33,225 nucleotides of DNA from an uncultured Bacteroides sp. (GTDB lineage: Bacteria; Bacteroidota; Bacteroidia; Bacteroidales; Bacteroidaceae). Every line of letters starts with the position of its first letter. Position 1 is the first letter of the stretch. The DNA lies in contig CAUEFX010000048.1 in the NCBI GenBank assembly GCA_958477465.1, forward strand, positions 1 through 33,225, read 5' to 3'. A program made the position numbers and the translations under genes. Positions 33,179-33,225 of the stretch are shown piece by piece. Under the pieces are notes generated by a model. The model was given only the letters and a program-made list of their open reading frames with translations. It was not told the DNA's origin and made no database searches.

Positions 33179-33225
33179 TCCGAAAACCCTGTGGGTATGT
33201 TAAATTTACACAGTTAGCTTGCATA

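Overview
The window looks like a chromosomal segment of a gut Bacteroides (B. fragilis group; species not resolvable from sequence alone). The evidence is a UpxY/UpxZ-headed capsular polysaccharide (CPS) operon, Bacteroides-type promoters (TTTG, 19-20 nt spacer, TAnnTTTG), an IS66 relic of Bacteroides type, a serine-type sulfatase, a class III fructose-bisphosphatase, and AT-rich leaders without Shine-Dalgarno sequences.

Region 1 (about 17343 down to 1, minus strand) is a CPS locus transcribed right to left. It begins with an invertible promoter: 32-bp perfect inverted repeats at 17105-17136 and 17312-17343 flank 175 bp that carry a consensus promoter. In this assembly the promoter points into the operon (ON). 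A 5' leader of about 160 nt containing a hairpin follows, then upxY (NusG-like antiterminator), upxZ, a Wza-like export lipoprotein, a Wzc-like chain-length/tyrosine-kinase protein with a (GY)12 tail, a small cupin, GDP-mannose pyrophosphorylase, gmd and fcl (GDP-fucose synthesis), an IS66 relic with inverted ends, a Wzx-type flippase, an SDR, a MenD-like thiamine-diphosphate enzyme, a polysaccharide pyruvyltransferase, a decayed stretch, and a glycosyltransferase cut by the window edge. Base composition changes near 12.4 kb: the export/kinase genes are more GC-balanced than the AT-rich sugar genes, as expected of a conserved head joined to an exchangeable specificity cassette.

Region 2 (17.4-21.8 kb) holds a structured, gene-free stretch of about 0.65 kb, an AAA/DUF4143 ATPase, and a second gmd-fcl pair on the opposite strand, likely the core genomic GDP-fucose genes.

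Region 3 (22-32 kb) is housekeeping: an acyl-CoA/acyl-ACP ligase-like enzyme, a sulfatase followed by a repeat-rich surface protein, class III Fbp, an AspT/YidE-type transporter and a MATE exporter. Their intergenic gaps contain several unrelated repeat structures.

Region 4 (32-33.2 kb) has a small promoter-terminator unit that may encode a short RNA, tRNA-Ser(GCT) and tRNA-Glu(CTC), each followed by a terminator, and a 5'-truncated conserved ORF at the right edge.
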